Assembly (NCBI RefSeq): GCF_000001735.4
Contig: NC_003075.7
Location: 18,043,001-18,107,000, forward strand
DNA from: Arabidopsis thaliana
Lineage: Eukaryota > Streptophyta > Magnoliopsida > Brassicales > Brassicaceae
DNA length: 64,000 nt
Reading direction: 5' to 3'
Below the pieces are notes generated by a model, which made no database searches, was not told where the DNA came from, and was given only the letters and a program-made list of their open reading frames with translations. Every line of letters starts with the position of its first letter. Positions within the stretch are counted from its first letter, which is position 1. Below are positions 24,985-35,140 of this stretch, in pieces. The position numbers and the translations under genes are program-made.

Positions 24985-26855
24985 GGTTCTTTGTCGTACT
25001 CAGTGTTCTTGGTCTATTCTAACCAGAAGTAAAGGTCTTCTTTGATGTTGGGAAGAAGATGAGAGAGATTAGTAAAACTGTGAAGCTATTTGAGTTGAAA
25101 TGGGGTTTTGTTATTTTTTTCCTTGAATTTGTTATTGAGTGTTACTGGGCTCTATGCCTGAAACCTGACAAAATTTCTCTTGTGCACTTATTATTGAATC
25201 TTTTTAATTGGGTTAAAATAACTACAAAAAAGATTTATGGGTAGGAAGAGATAGGACCAAATGGTTTTCAATATCATTATTCATTATTATTTCACTTGTA
25301 AAAAAATATAATTGTATTGTTATGATTTTCTGTGTATACTAGTACTACTATGTCTAAATTAATTAAAATTCATTTTCATTTTGTGTAAAATTATGATGAC
25401 AACGCCGTATTTATTCGTATCAATTGGTTGAGGAGCTTTGTCTGTGTAAAAAAAAACTATGTTATTAGCCCACACTAATTGGGCTTGAAAGTCGGCCCAT
25501 GTGAAGGTGGAAAGTGGACCCGCGTTCAAAACACAACAAGAAAAAGACAAAGAAAGATGAGAAGCTTTGGGGCTAAAAGGGGGACCTACCGAAACTATGT
25601 TAAAGCATATTCATTTCTGTGATTGTCCACAGTCCACATAACTTTAAACCCAAATTTCTTTGAAATTCGAGTTTTGAATCGTGATAATTGCTTATTTTTC
25701 ACAATCCCTGAAAACTAACTATCCCCAAAAATAATAACGAGAAACATAACTTTTGGCACAGAGCCAAACAAACAAGATTATGTACCAACTACCAACTTAC
25801 AAGTAAAATAAAAAGTAAACCAATTACTGCCATATTTTTGACATTCCCTTTCTTTGTTTTTGTTATTAGAAGGATTATTTTAAGGGTGGAGACTGTGGAT
25901 TTACTGAGACTACTAGTATGGTTTGAGCCACTAACCGTTGATGATCAATGTATGAAAATGTGACGATGTTAGATCGTGACACATGGAAGAACACAGCTGG
26001 AAGAATTAGTGGCGAAATACAGAGGATATAACTCTCTTCTGTCTTTCGTCTTTTGAGGAACAAGAGAAAGCGAGAGAGAGAGTCTTATCTCACCCATGCC
26101 ACTACTACCATTGAGAGCTGGGCCCTGACCGAGTCTTTGACTCCTAAATCTTTTCAATATTTTTAACTTCGCCCAGGTAACTGACAAACTACATTTTATT
26201 TAAATGTCGATTTTTTTCCCAAGAACTTTTGTAAGTCTACAAAAGCCTGATGTATATATATTCCCAAAAAGCAAATTACAATTTTCTTTATTTTTTCTGT
26301 TACTTTGCAAATTAACAATGCTCAAAAAGGCAAATTCACATTGGAGTAACTAAATTTTGGTACAGAATAATAAGCTAGCCCAAAGGAGTATAAGTGTAAA
26401 ACTTAAGAAATTGAACGATAAAGGTAGTAGTAAGCCTTGGTTTTGCAGACGAGCGTGCTGTGCAAATGGGCTTGTGGGACTAATTTTATCGACCCCTTTA
26501 TCCGTTTCTGGCCAATTATTGCTATTTTAAATTACTAGACAAAATAGATTTCTTTCTTCCTTATGTTTGACAAAGAAAGAGCAGAGGACAGAAACAACAA
26601 TTCTTGGAACAATTTCGAAAGAAGTAACAAGTGTAAAACAAGTAAAGATTTACACATGAATTTTTCTATCAAGTAAAGAAGTAATTCTACCTTGGTATTA
26701 ACCGTAATGACATTTTTCTACACATGAATTTTCTATCTGCCTGCAACAAGAAAGAGGAAATGAAAACAGTATAGTAACCTCAACAGACAATGCGAGTACC
26801 CATGTAAGACGGACCTGATGTAAGAAGGACTTAAGACATATAATAAGAAGATGGC
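24985..26855. other. Spacer between the two thaumatin-like genes
   Basis: Promoter of thaumatin-like gene 1 and 3' flank of gene 2. It is AT-rich and no independent gene is recognised. At its right end, 26698-26740 can act as an alternative last exon of gene 2 (see findings). Confidence 0.55.
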
Positions 26856-28227
26856 TCAGCTGCTGTGCGGATGCGGCAAATGAATCATGCTCTTGTTTAC
26901 TAGTGGCAGTGTTGCACCATCTTTCCTCGATCCTAAAAGCTTCTCGCTGCAAAACAAAACTCATAGTCAACAACTTACTAAGCTCATTACACCTAAGTAC
27001 ATTTATAACAATGGAGCACTTCAATCTATATTTGTCGAACTCAATCCAACTGTTGCTACCCGCTTTTCCAACCATTAAAACAAAACCCTTTTAATCAACA
27101 CTACTTTCTCATACCAAATGCTTATAGTAGACCTTTACAATCATTTATAATCATACCAAATGCTTCTAGTAGACACTACAATCTTAATCAAATGCTTATA
27201 GAAGATGATCATATGATCTAAAAGACTACAAATCATAACGAGTAACTACGTTAGCTAAAGTCCATAATAATCAACAGTGTGGCTCAGATTAGATTCCTGC
27301 TCATATACTAAATAACAAGAAACATCCCTAGCATATTCCAAAGCGAACAGAGGGGCAAAACGGTCAATATCTCACCTTGTATACGGTGGCGGACAGAAGA
27401 TGATGAAGTAATCGGCTCCGGTGGCGCAAGTGTAAGTGCTCGTCTTATCGTCATAGGCGTAGCTGTATGCTCGTGGGCACGCATGCTTAAAGAAGAGCGA
27501 GTAAACCGAAGGCTGACACGTGTCCGGCGTGGCGTACGCATCGCTGCAGCAATACCTTGGGTCTCCGAATGCCTCGCACGCGCTACGGCAAGCAACACCG
27601 TTCCCATTCCCACGCGTCACCAGCTTTAGGTCTCTGGGACACGCGCCGTTCAAGTCCACGAGACACCCGGTGGCTCCGCATCCTCCAATGACGATTTTCT
27701 TGGGCAAGATTAGCATCGGGAGATTGTAACCGTCGACGAGGCTAACGTCGTAAAAATCTAGTCCTCCTGTGCCGTTGAGAGTAAACTCGGCGAGAGTTGC
27801 TGGAGGTTTAGCTCCGGAGCCTGAACATTCGACTTTTCCCGAGCCGCAATCTCCGGTTAAGCAGACGAAAGAACCGGAACTCCGATCTTGTGAACACAAG
27901 GTTCGTGCCCAGAGACGACCGGACCACGACTCTGGTATTGCGACGGTTTTAGATTTTCCTCTAGAGAGACGAAAGCCAGTTGTGGGGAGCGGCGCTGAGT
28001 TAGCACCAGAGAGCAAACCGGGCCATATCGTGTTCCGGCAACGATTCGTGATCTTGAACGAAATTGGCTCAACTTCTGCCATGTGAAACCAATTCAATCA
28101 AAATCGTGTAAAGATTGTTAAACTCGATAGTCAAGCAATAAAGAAGCAAGGAATTAGACAGCGATTATTGACCTGAAAGAGATGAGACAAAAGCCAGGAT
28201 CATAAACAAGAGGATCCGATTCATCAT
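26856..28227 (-). CDS. Thaumatin-like (PR-5 superfamily) protein 2
   Basis: Second thaumatin-like protein (Arabidopsis AT4G38670). Exons 28227-28173, 28075-27376 and 26946-26856 join in frame to 281 residues, the length I remember. Signal peptide: MMNRILLFMILAFVSSLSG. The thaumatin domain runs from FKITNRCRNTIWPGLLSG through FYDVSLVDGYNLPM to the terminal TCATGADYFIIFCPP, with the usual Cys set. The exon layout (short signal exon, whole domain in exon 2, variable last exon) is the same as in its neighbour, which supports tandem duplication. The last exon encodes only about 30 residues and lacks a hydrophobic GPI tail, so this copy may be freely secreted. A second possible acceptor at 26741 would give a different 14-residue end. 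Confidence 0.9.
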
Positions 28228-29239
28228 TGCTGTTACAGGAGGATTCGATCGGATTCTAAAGTTGAATGCTTGAACGAGTAAAGCGAGCAACTTTACTTTC
28301 GAACGATGGAAAAAGCGGCGGAAGAGAGAATAGAAAGAGAGTGAGAGTAGTCGATAGAGGAGAAGAGCTTCTCTGTTTCTTTGAAACAATAAAACCGAAA
28401 CCGGATTATTCTAGTTCCAAACTGGGTTGGTGAACCGAAAATTAACCGGTTTTACGGTTATCCATTTAGCGATGCGCACGTGGTATTTTGGTTGTGGACC
28501 ATGAAAGTTCAAACATGATAAAAGTTGATAATTTATAGAGAGCACTCCGATTTCCAAGGTAACAACAACAACAACAGATCTAAAATCTTCCCATATCTGC
28601 TTTTATTTACTTAATCCAATCCGAATCGTGTGAGCTACAGTAAAATGCCAGTGTGATCATGATGAAACGGTGGAAAGAAGTTGAGAAGATTACATTTTCT
28701 GAAGATATACAAAAGATTGAAAATACAAACGACATCGAAGATAAAAAGTCTAATAATGAGAATGATGGAGACTGCAATTAGTATTCAATTCCTTCCAGTC
28801 CATGGAACTTAAATGCCATTAAATGCAAAACATGAGCAGATAGATTTTGTATCTATGGGAATCGTTACATAATCCATAAATAATTCAACCATAAAACGAT
28901 GATCTCTCAAGATTTAAGTATCCAGATCTTACGATTCATTCAGATGACTGAAACAAAACCCAGAATATTTGTTCGCATATTATGAACACTTGAAACAGAG
29001 CAACAAGTAGAGCATTTCACCCATATCACAAGTACCATAAATAAAACCAACCATAAGTAGCAAAACCAAAAGAAGAGTCCTAATCCGAAACCATCAAGAA
29101 AAAACCAACTAACAAAGATAGAGATCCATCATAATAAGCAAAAAGTGGATAATAGAGAGATAGAAGGCGGCGGGAGAAAGAACCGATCACTTGTGAGATA
29201 ACCAACTCACTCTTCTCCACCGCGTAACCGGCGTTGGTT
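28228..29239. other. Spacer between thaumatin-like gene 2 and GRP2
   Basis: About 1 kb. The right half should be GRP2 3' UTR and the left the thaumatin-like promoter. No coding sequence; a weak C/D-snoRNA-like string near 28900 was examined and rejected. Confidence 0.55.
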
Positions 29240-29851
29240 TTAACGTCCACCGCTGGTGCAATCCCTGGCGAAATGTCCCGACTCGCCACAGCTGTAGCAG
29301 CTTCCCCCGCCGCCACCACCTCCACGGCCACCACCTCCGTAACCACCACCTCCTCCGCCGTATCCGCCTCCACCTCCGTAGCCACCGCCGCCTCCTCCGT
29401 AACCTCCACCGCCTTCAGAACAGTCTCTCGCCATGTGACCGGGCTCACCACACTTGTAGCAGTCGCTGCCTCCTCGACCACCACCTCCTCTTCCTCCGTA
29501 TCCACCACCGCCACCGCCGTATCCACCTCCAGATCCGCGTCCACCTCCTCTTCCTCCACCGAAACCGCCGCGTCCGCCAGATGAACCACCACCGCTGTTT
29601 CCTTGGACGGGAGCGCCGTCGGGTCCAGAAACATCGATGGCCTTGGGACGGTTGTTGTTGTCGATCTCAACCTCGAACTCTACGGCTTCTTCGGCAGCGA
29701 GGCTACGGAAACCCTCAGATCTGATGGAGGACTGGTGAACGAAGAGATCGTCGCCACCGTCGTCAGGAGTGATGAAGCCGAAACCCTTCTGGGTATCAAA
29801 CCACTTGACGGAGCCTTTGCGCCTCTCACCACCGCCGTTGTCTCCGCTCAT
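29240..29851 (-). CDS. GRP2: Cold shock domain / glycine-rich zinc-knuckle RNA-binding protein GRP2 (CSP2)
   Basis: Single-exon nucleic-acid chaperone (AT4G38680), 203 residues, related to bacterial cold-shock proteins and linked to cold response and development. Cold shock domain at about 12-78 with VKWF, RNP1-like KGFGFI (22-27) and RNP2-like DLFVHQS (35-41). A long Gly/Arg/Tyr-rich region follows, interrupted by two CCHC knuckles: C-Y-K-C-G-x4-H-x4-C at 131-144 and C-Y-S-C-G-x4-H-x4-C at 185-198. It ends TSGGR. The ATG at 29851 is the only sensible start and a TATA lies 102 bp upstream. The GC-rich Gly codons create several long spurious frames on both strands. Confidence 0.97.
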
Positions 29852-29952
29852 TTTGATTGGAATCTCTTAATAACTCACTTTTTTCTCTAAATCTTTAAAA
29901 AAAACGAAACCCTAGAAAATACTCTGAAATCTCTCTCTCCTCGCAGCTGCTG

Positions 29953-29958
29953 TTTATA
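29953..29958 (-). promoter_or_regulatory. TATA box of GRP2
   Basis: Minus-strand TATAAA about 100 bp upstream of the ATG. Just upstream, a CCACGTCAC (ACGT-core, near 29991) and CCCACC string could be an ABRE/bZIP-type site; use is inferred. Confidence 0.55.
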
Positions 29959-31742
29959 TGCGTATAGGAAGGGTGTGGCAAGGGTATGACTGCCACGTCA
30001 CCCACCCCAATTCATTTTTTCCTTGTTTCCAAGAGGAAATAAAATAAATGTTTTTATTTAGATCTCTATTTCTATATATGTTTGTTCGATTTTTGTCTAT
30101 TTTTCTAAATTGCCTTCAAAAAAAACATCTGCACATTCCGAATTGTATATTCGAGCGTGATATTAAAATAAAAAATCTCGCGATTAAGATACCCAGAAAA
30201 TTAAAAAAACATAAATTTCGTTGATTTCGAAAATGAATCTGCAACTAAAATATTAAAAGAAAGAAAAGTAAGTTAAAAAAGAAAAGAGGAGTTAGAAAAT
30301 GGGCCAGCATGTGATAAGGCTTAAATTGATTAATCCATTTCGGGAAAGAGAATGGATCATTGGCCCAGCAAGCAGTTGCATCTGGACGGTTGGGGTGTTT
30401 TTCACGAGGGATATCAGCCGTCAGATTCTGATTTTAGATCTGAAAAGCTAGCTCTCTGGGGAATAGAGAAACAAAGATCAATTAATTTATTTTTATTTTT
30501 TTACTTTGTATGTTGTATTTTATTTTTTGTTGCAGTCAACAACAACATTAAAGAATGACATGCAACGTCAGCAACTGGTCAATATACTCTTTTCAAAATT
30601 TTCTCAATCTTGTGGTCAAAATAAGCATTAACTGTTGTTCCACTTTCCACGTACATTTTATGAGGCAGATTCACAAATTTTACCAAACAGTATGATAATT
30701 GTATGAAGTAATTTGAGAAGACTATTGACCGCAAAGAGATTGTCCTTTGTTGGATATCGATTTTTGAGTATCGATTACAAAACTAAATTACCAAGTAATT
30801 AATTTATAAGAGAAATAGAAAATGAGTAAAATTTAAAAATTATTGAGAGATAGAAAATAGATCCCTTTAAATTTAGCTTATAATTCGAAAAATGTGCATG
30901 TTTTTATCTTAATCACTTACCGTGAGAAAGTATAGGAGTAAAATGATGTTATCGTAAAGTGCCAAACAACAAATCAAACTTGTGCTTAGCAAAAAAAAAA
31001 AAAAAAAAAAAACTGGTATCATTTGAGAACATGACTTAAAACGCAGCCGTTTAAATAAAAAAAGTTGGTTTCTCTGCATCCCATGTCTAGAGTCTAGAAG
31101 AGTGGTCTCGCTGCCGATCTCAGCAGGGAGAATAATTTGGCTCGGCTCAATCACTCTTGTGGATCAAATGCTCTTCTTCTTCTTCTTTTGTGTTTCAAGT
31201 CTTGAGAAGAAATCTAATCTCAAATTATTAGGATTTTGCACCATGTTTCCATCATCTCAGTTTATAGATATAATCAAATAATGAAATTATAGAGATGCAT
31301 TGTGTCATTAGCTACTGATATGAATTCTAGCATAACTGATTCTATTATCTTTTTGTTCTTGAAGATCACAGTAGTGTGTAATAAAAAGGGGCATTGCTGC
31401 AGAAATATAGTCATCTCTCAGGTTAGCAGCTCTCTTTCACTTGTTAAAACTAGATTTTACCATCAACTGTATACTTCTTCCTTCTGTTTTGCCTGTCTAT
31501 CAACTACAACATCTGCAAAAGTATCAGAAATTAATAGTAATGAAGAGTTTGGATATCTCGCAATTGTATCAGGATTCAAATAAGTTGTAATGAATTGGAA
31601 TATACACTCGTAAATCACACACACATACAAATACACACTCACATGTTCTCTTATACACAAGCAACCCTAAAACACATCAACCATGTTCTGATTCTTTTCC
31701 TTCAAAATAGATACACAAAGTCTGTCTCCACACGCTCATTCC
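29959..31742. other. Spacer between GRP2 promoter and PLC-like gene
   Basis: About 1.8 kb, AT-rich, no gene recognised. An uninterrupted A22 run sits at 30991-31012. Small ORFs of 68-93 codons on either strand have no recognisable content. Confidence 0.55.
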
Positions 31743-32699
31743 TCAGGCCTTACCTTCAGCTCTCGCAAAGGTGAGCCCAACGCAAGCATCAACAAATTCA
31801 TTATCTATGAAATCAGTTGAGAATATCTGCAGTTTATCAGCACATCCTCTTTTTACACACTCTATGATGAATACCTTGGCGTAGCAATGTATCCTCTTAG
31901 TCACCGGTTTTACACACATTATTGGGTTATCGGGCTGCGGCGTCACTGTGTTCTCCACCCGGTAAAAGAATTTCCTTGAAGTAGCTGGTTGCTGCTGGCT
32001 CAAATGCTTGATGTTGCTCTCGAATTTGGTCGATGGAAGATCTGTATCGATCCAATTGTCTTTAAGGTAACCAGCGCTCCAAAGAGGATCACCATGCTTA
32101 GGCTGAGGCGATTTCCTCGGTTTCCAAACGCAGATCACTCTCTTGGGAAGCAGCTCAGCGACTGTCTTGGAGAACACGTGATCGTCCTGGTGAATCAGAT
32201 GCTCTCCAAGCTGTTCCACAAGATACTTATCAAACTCCGGTGGGTCTTCGTGTCCAAACTCTGTTCTGATCTCAAGAATGACAATCTCCGACTCTGTTTC
32301 GGATAGAAACCGTTTGAGATCGGCCAAGACAACGTCGACACTATAAGTCTTGAGGATACCGTGGCATACACGGCGATCTTCTTGGACACGAATGTCAAGG
32401 ACTCGAGTACCCGCCACGAGCTGGTTATAGATGGAGAGAGATTGGCACTTAGCAAAGGGACGAGACACGAATCGGATACCGATTTTGTTGGTGGCAGAGT
32501 CGTGCGTCCCAGGCCAGACGATCTTGTTGATGTGAAGCTTTTCAGGTCCAACGCCGGCCATCCAGTTTTTACGATCGGAAGGCATGTAATCACACCCCGG
32601 AAACTCGCAGCCGCACGATTTCTCGAGATCGGTGAGGGCTTTCTTCTCCGTGGAGATGGCTTTTCGCCGCTCGAGTTGTTTGGAAAGGTGAGAGCCCAT
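31743..32699 (-). CDS. PI-PLC X-domain phosphodiesterase-like protein
   Basis: Single-exon 318-residue protein with only the X half of phosphatidylinositol-specific phospholipase C (Arabidopsis AT4G38690). It lacks the EF-hands, Y domain and C2 domain of ordinary plant PLCs, resembling the bacterial-type or PLCXD group. Two catalytic-type His are in place: H66 in PGTHDSAT and H113 in VCHGIL, with LDIRVQ and ILEIRTEFG matching the barrel strands. The N-terminus MGSHLSKQ fits an N-myristoylation signal (Gly2, Ser6) and there is no signal peptide, so membrane association by lipid is likely. The family reaction is inositol-phosphodiester cleavage; the true substrate here is unknown. Confidence 0.9.
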   Translation of the reverse strand: MGSHLSKQLERRKAISTEKKALTDLEKSCGCEFPGCDYMPSDRKNWMAGVGPEKLHINKIVWPGTHDSATNKIGIRFVSRPFAKCQSLSIYNQLVAGTRVLDIRVQEDRRVCHGILKTYSVDVVLADLKRFLSETESEIVILEIRTEFGHEDPPEFDKYLVEQLGEHLIHQDDHVFSKTVAELLPKRVICVWKPRKSPQPKHGDPLWSAGYLKDNWIDTDLPSTKFESNIKHLSQQQPATSRKFFYRVENTVTPQPDNPIMCVKPVTKRIHCYAKVFIIECVKRGCADKLQIFSTDFIDNEFVDACVGLTFARAEGKA

Positions 32700-32768
32700 T
32701 GCTGAGGATTAACCCTTTCCCTTTGCTCTCTCTTCTCTGATCACTATATTGAATTCTGTTCTCTCTTG

Positions 32769-32774
32769 TTTATA
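32769..32774 (-). promoter_or_regulatory. Probable TATA box of the PLC-like gene
   Basis: Minus-strand TATAAA about 70 bp upstream of the ATG at 32699, preceding CT-rich leader sequence. Confidence 0.5.
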
Positions 32775-33582
32775 AAATGTTCCATGCCTTCTTTATCAAT
32801 AAACCTTTACTCATAAGTCGTTATGATTGTTTTTTATTTACTTATTATTGGTTTGAAGAAGTTACGAATTATACGTTAATCTTTTAATAATTACGCTACT
32901 TTCTCAAAACACCGTTGACATATTCGCAAATTAGAAGTAACTTTCAACTTTTAACTTAACAAAAACCATAGAAAAAAAGTAGTAGCGTTTAATATGTAAG
33001 ATTAACTGTTACAATTTTTATTGTGGGAACATTTTAGTGTTATAAATGTGAACTGATTGATTAGTTGAGATATATTGAAAGAGTGGTTGAGTTGTAATTG
33101 ATGGGAGAGTGGGTTTACAATGTATGGTAGGTCCATTTTTGTTGTATAGCTGTCTTCACTGTTTGTTATTTGTCAATTTCTAATGCCTGGCTATTTTCCG
33201 ACGTGAAAGATATCAATACAACGTGATTTTTATTTCTTGGAAGACACATATTCAAATTTTCTATGAAATAAAAGTCGTTCCTAAAATTTAAACAAGGCAT
33301 CGATAATTAATATTTTGGATAAAATTCGGATAGGATCCGATGGAAAACCAATCATATACACTCACAGGCCCTATCATGTCTTTTGTAAGACTATCTCAAA
33401 TATCACGATCCACACAACTAAGATATGTAAAAGAGATTACTAGTATAGATTTTGGGAATTGAGAAGAAAGATTGCAACATAATTAATCAATTTTGATCTC
33501 TTGATCATGCAAAATTCAGTTTTGATCTGAATAATTGATTTAGTTGGCCTTTTTATTGTTTTAATCGGAACATATGAATCGG
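32775..33582. other. Spacer upstream of PLC-like gene and downstream of dirigent gene
   Basis: About 800 bp of AT-rich sequence; no feature beyond a probable dirigent 3' UTR at its right end. Confidence 0.55.
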
Positions 33583-34155
33583 TTAATAATGATAAACAGT
33601 AGCATCATATCGGAGAACAGCATCACCAGTCTTCATGTCAATCTTATTTGTTTTTACTTTGACAAAACCTCTCGCCATTCTGAATTTCCCACGGCCACCA
33701 ACAATCGCGATTTCTCGCTCTCCGACCTCTTCCGCCACCGGATTCCTCGAGAAGATACTGATCGAGCTTCCATTAAACTTCCCTGCCGTGAAAGCCAAAT
33801 CAGCGTACATGACGATCGTGAATTTGCTCAAGTCTTTGCACCCGGAGACATACATCCCTTGACCATTCCCGATCTCTTTCGAGTGTTTCTCCGGCCCGAC
33901 GGTGAGCGGATCGTCTATCACAAACAGGCTTCCAAAACCTACCGGCGAAGCTGAGCCACCGGTTAGATTTGCATGTGCGATTCTAACGGCGGTAGGATTT
34001 TGGCCACTGAGAGTATCATGGAGATAAAATCTGACACGTGTCACTTTCTCCTCATTCAGTTTAGCCGGTTTGGTGTTGCCATAGTAGGATTCGTGACGCG
34101 CCATAACGGCCATGCTCAAACAGAGTGTGAAAAATATTATTAATGTGCTCTTCAT
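33583..34155 (-). CDS. Dirigent-like protein
   Basis: Single-exon secreted dirigent protein of 190 residues (Arabidopsis AT4G38700). Dirigent proteins steer stereoselective phenoxy-radical coupling in lignan/lignin-type chemistry in the apoplast and have no oxidase activity of their own. Signal peptide: MKSTLIIFFTLCLSMAVMA. The eight-stranded barrel signature is complete: VRFYLHDTLSGQNPTA, the central FGSLFVIDDPLT, QGMYVSG, IVGGRGKFRMARG, and the terminal DAVLRYDATVYHY. N-glycosylation sites NLT and NGS are visible. An AT-repeat containing TATATA lies about 55 bp upstream and may serve as the TATA element. Which substrate it acts with cannot be read. Confidence 0.93.
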   Translation of the reverse strand: MKSTLIIFFTLCLSMAVMARHESYYGNTKPAKLNEEKVTRVRFYLHDTLSGQNPTAVRIAHANLTGGSASPVGFGSLFVIDDPLTVGPEKHSKEIGNGQGMYVSGCKDLSKFTIVMYADLAFTAGKFNGSSISIFSRNPVAEEVGEREIAIVGGRGKFRMARGFVKVKTNKIDMKTGDAVLRYDATVYHY

Positions 34156-35140
34156 AATTTATAAACTTAAGGAATTGATATGAAAGTTTACTATCCAAAT
34201 GAATCTAGAACATATATATATATATATAGTTTGATCACTTGTAATTTTAGGAATGTTTACAGGAAAAAGATTTTCTCCTATAAAAAGAGGGTATATGTCA
34301 TTATTTAGAAAATCTATTTGATATTTTTCTATATAACAAAAAGAAAATAGTAAATGCATATGATCCAGGTATTAACTTTGAAAATTTTCTGTCTGATATT
34401 GATGATATGTTCAAAATTGTAATAGTGTTTGACAACTTTGAAAACATGTAAAGAGATTTAATTATTTTAGAAAATTATGATTCTAAAAAGCTTTGAGATT
34501 CTGCCAAATAACTAGCATAAACTTTATTCGAGGTAAGGATATGTACCACGCGCACCTTAGGAGCGTTGAGCGCGTGTTATCAAAATGGGTAAGCTATATA
34601 GTCCAGCCAAAATGCCTATTTTTGATCAATTTTAATATATTCCCAGCTCTAAAGCGCGTGGTATTATCATATTCCCCGTCCCACTACATTCTGTGTGTTT
34701 GTACAGGTTGGATTTATTCCTCACCACATATATCTTAAGTGGACTGCACCGATCAAGAAGATTATAGAATACGGGCCAGATCTGATACTGGGTCGGGTTA
34801 AGTTGGGCCAATTGGGCTCTTAATAACAAACATCACTCTCTCTACGCACCATTGATCACTGATCAACTAAACGCTCCCAAATTCAAAGACAGATTTAAAC
34901 CAATAATGAAATTGTACAACTCGTAAAAAATAAAAGACACCCCAAAACCCTAAAAATTGCAACAGAGTATGTGGTAAAAAAAAGAGACAGAGAGATATTA
35001 TAAAAAAAAAGACCCTACCAAAATTTTCTCTAGAGTTCCCCCACACAACTTAACTTATCCAAATTAAACAACACAAATTCTCAGAAGCTAAACTTCAAGA
35101 ACCCAAACTATCACAATCCACAAAAATGCCTTTTGACTCT
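34156..35140. other. Spacer upstream of dirigent gene and downstream of eIF4B-like gene
   Basis: About 1 kb, AT-rich. The left end holds the dirigent promoter with an AT microsatellite near 34213-34229; the right end should be the eIF4B-like 3' UTR. No other gene. Confidence 0.55.

Noticed and set aside
28895..28955. C/D-box snoRNA-like string (CGATGAT ... CTGA) downstream of GRP2
   Set aside because: The C box does not match RUGAUGA, there is no terminal stem, and no D'/C' pair is seen.
29080..29670. 196-codon minus-strand Val/Glu/Ala frame overlapping GRP2
   Set aside because: It is an out-of-frame reading of the GGN-rich glycine region; the frame with the cold shock domain and CCHC knuckles is the real one.
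30991..31012. A22 run as the tail of a processed retrocopy
   Set aside because: No gene-like sequence, truncated ORF or target-site duplication is found next to it; treated as a plain homopolymer.
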